64,000 nt of DNA from Mariniradius saccharolyticus AK6 (lineage in GTDB: Bacteria > Bacteroidota > Bacteroidia > Cytophagales > Cyclobacteriaceae). The notes beneath the pieces are model-generated. The model did not search any database, was not told where the DNA came from, and saw only the letters and a program-made list of their open reading frames with translations. This document shows, piece after piece, positions 63,181 through 64,000 of this stretch (its first letter is position 1; every line of letters begins with the position of its first letter). A program made the translations under genes and the position numbers. The stretch is taken from NCBI RefSeq assembly GCF_000330725.2, contig NZ_AMZY02000007.1, positions 124,001-188,000 on the forward strand, read 5' to 3'.

Positions 63181-64000
63181 ATGCCGATTTTAAGAAAACT
63201 ATTCGTCCTCTTTTTGTTTGGGATTTCGGTTACGCTGGCCCATGCGCAGATCAAGACAGTGAGCTATGACATCTTCAAAAATGAAATAAACGGAAACAAC
63301 CCCTTACCATCAGAAGAGGTGTTTTTTGTCCGCGGGCCCCTGCCAAAGGAAATCCTGATGGTAACCATGAAGGTGGGCCGATCCGGCAATCGCATGAGGT
63401 ATTCTGAGGAATTCGCCTGGAGAAAAGCCTTTGATTTCAATGTACCCCAGTTTGAGATCTTTGTATCCCAGCCTATCCGAAGCAATACCGAATACAACCT
63501 CGTTTTCTCATTTTTCAAAAAAGCAGAAAAGTCCCAAATCGAAGCAGTTAAGGCCAGTATTGGCAACAGCCTTGATTCATACATTCGGTCCAATTTTCAA
63601 GTAAGTGGATCAGGCATCAAGAGTTTCAACTCCGACTTGGTCATGATCAGCCAAATGAATCAAATCGTAAAAGATGCACTCGAAGACTACCGTCATATTT
63701 TGGGGCGCGAGTTCGAAGGATTCAGTGATGTGGTCAGGTTGAAATTGGAACAAAAAGACCGCCTGAACCTCAAAAAAGCGAGATTCAACATTACCGGTCG
63801 CAACAGGGAAGACAATGCCAAGGCAGTGTACGCTGCGCAGTACGTCGACGAACTTATTCTGGCTGTAAAAAATGAAGCCAATCAATACCTTGACAATGGC
63901 CTCCTGACGCTTGTGGAATCACGCCATCTGGCAAATTTTCCAACGGAGAAAAAGCCTGGCACTCTGCCATTGAACTTTGGCTATGCCTCGATCCCAATCA
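63181..64000 (+). CDS. exported hypothetical protein, N-terminal part (runs off the window)
   Basis: An open frame of about 273 codons starting at the ATG at 63181 and still open at the right edge. The N-terminus MPILRKLFVLFLFGISVTLAHAQ is a clean signal peptide. The mature part is mixed alpha/beta without a motif I recognise; it has a regular pattern of charged helices (for example YRHILGREFEGFSDVVRLKLEQKDRLNLKKA). It is probably periplasmic or outer-membrane. Function unknown. Confidence 0.7.
   Translation, partial: MPILRKLFVLFLFGISVTLAHAQIKTVSYDIFKNEINGNNPLPSEEVFFVRGPLPKEILMVTMKVGRSGNRMRYSEEFAWRKAFDFNVPQFEIFVSQPIRSNTEYNLVFSFFKKAEKSQIEAVKASIGNSLDSYIRSNFQVSGSGIKSFNSDLVMISQMNQIVKDALEDYRHILGREFEGFSDVVRLKLEQKDRLNLKKARFNITGRNREDNAKAVYAAQYVDELILAVKNEANQYLDNGLLTLVESRHLANFPTEKKPGTLPLNFGYASIPI

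Noticed and set aside
1-64000. tRNA, rRNA, CRISPR arrays, insertion sequences, prophage
   Set aside because: Looked for by eye; no cloverleaf-like sequence, rRNA stretch, regular repeat-spacer array, transposase or phage structural gene was found.

Overview
The window looks like chromosomal DNA of a bacterium in the phylum Bacteroidota, most likely order Cytophagales and perhaps close to Algoriphagus or Cyclobacterium. Family-level placement is inference. The support is: several very large secreted proteins with type IX secretion (T9SS) C-terminal sorting domains, a PorP/SprF-type outer-membrane protein, a menaquinone gene (menA), promoters of the Bacteroidota type (TTG or TTTG, 19-21 nt, then TAnnTTTG), few Shine-Dalgarno sites, and Tat-type and lipoprotein GMC/epimerase sugar-oxidation genes. 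I saw no rRNA, tRNA, CRISPR array, insertion sequence or phage gene.

Layout. 1-8.8 kb: the end of a TPR/LuxR-type regulator, a 51-residue protein, and a giant subtilisin-like T9SS protease. 8.9-20.3 kb: mostly housekeeping genes: fatty acid hydroxylase, aminotransferase, amino acid permease, an arginase family enzyme, argS with a glutathione peroxidase, menA, universal stress protein with an SUI1-type translation factor, an SGNH hydrolase, a VOC protein with a PAP2-like membrane protein. 20.3-23.0 kb: a GH140-like secreted glycosidase and an MFS transporter. 23.1-38.5 kb: three paralogous gliding-motility-type T9SS giants (902, 1156 and 1831 residues), with peroxide-stress gene yaaA 3 nt behind the largest, and a divergent PorP/SprF gene followed by a CAAX-type M48 protease. 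38.5-41.8 kb: dioxygenase, small lipoprotein, transglutaminase-like lipoprotein and rhodanese lipoprotein. 41.9-43.9 kb: an accessory patch with an AT-rich orphan gene, about 485 bases without a convincing gene, and a GC-rich two-TM gene of foreign appearance. 44.0-57.2 kb: a large divergent sugar-oxidation locus. 57.2-64 kb: orphan four-helix sensor, membrane dipeptidase/CCC1/DUF5995 operon, DUF4407 protein, SGNH hydrolase, thiamine-binding protein, and the start of an exported protein that runs off the window.

How the genes work together. The most coherent system is at 44-57 kb. Two arms each carry a GMC oxidoreductase plus a small gluconate-2-dehydrogenase-subunit-3-like partner with a Tat-like signal. 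Both GMC proteins carry a C-x5-C-x3-C motif, as in FAD dehydrogenases that hold a 3Fe-4S cluster. Around them lie a lipoprotein c-type cytochrome, a DUF1080 (3-keto-disaccharide hydrolase) lipoprotein, three TIM-barrel isomerase/epimerase-fold proteins, a cytoplasmic Gfo/Idh/MocA oxidoreductase and a transporter. Read together this is a candidate envelope machine that oxidises sugars or glycosides to keto forms, passes electrons to cytochrome c, cleaves the keto-glycosides and imports the products. The substrate and the place of two unknown genes inside the locus (46.5-47.7 kb) are open.
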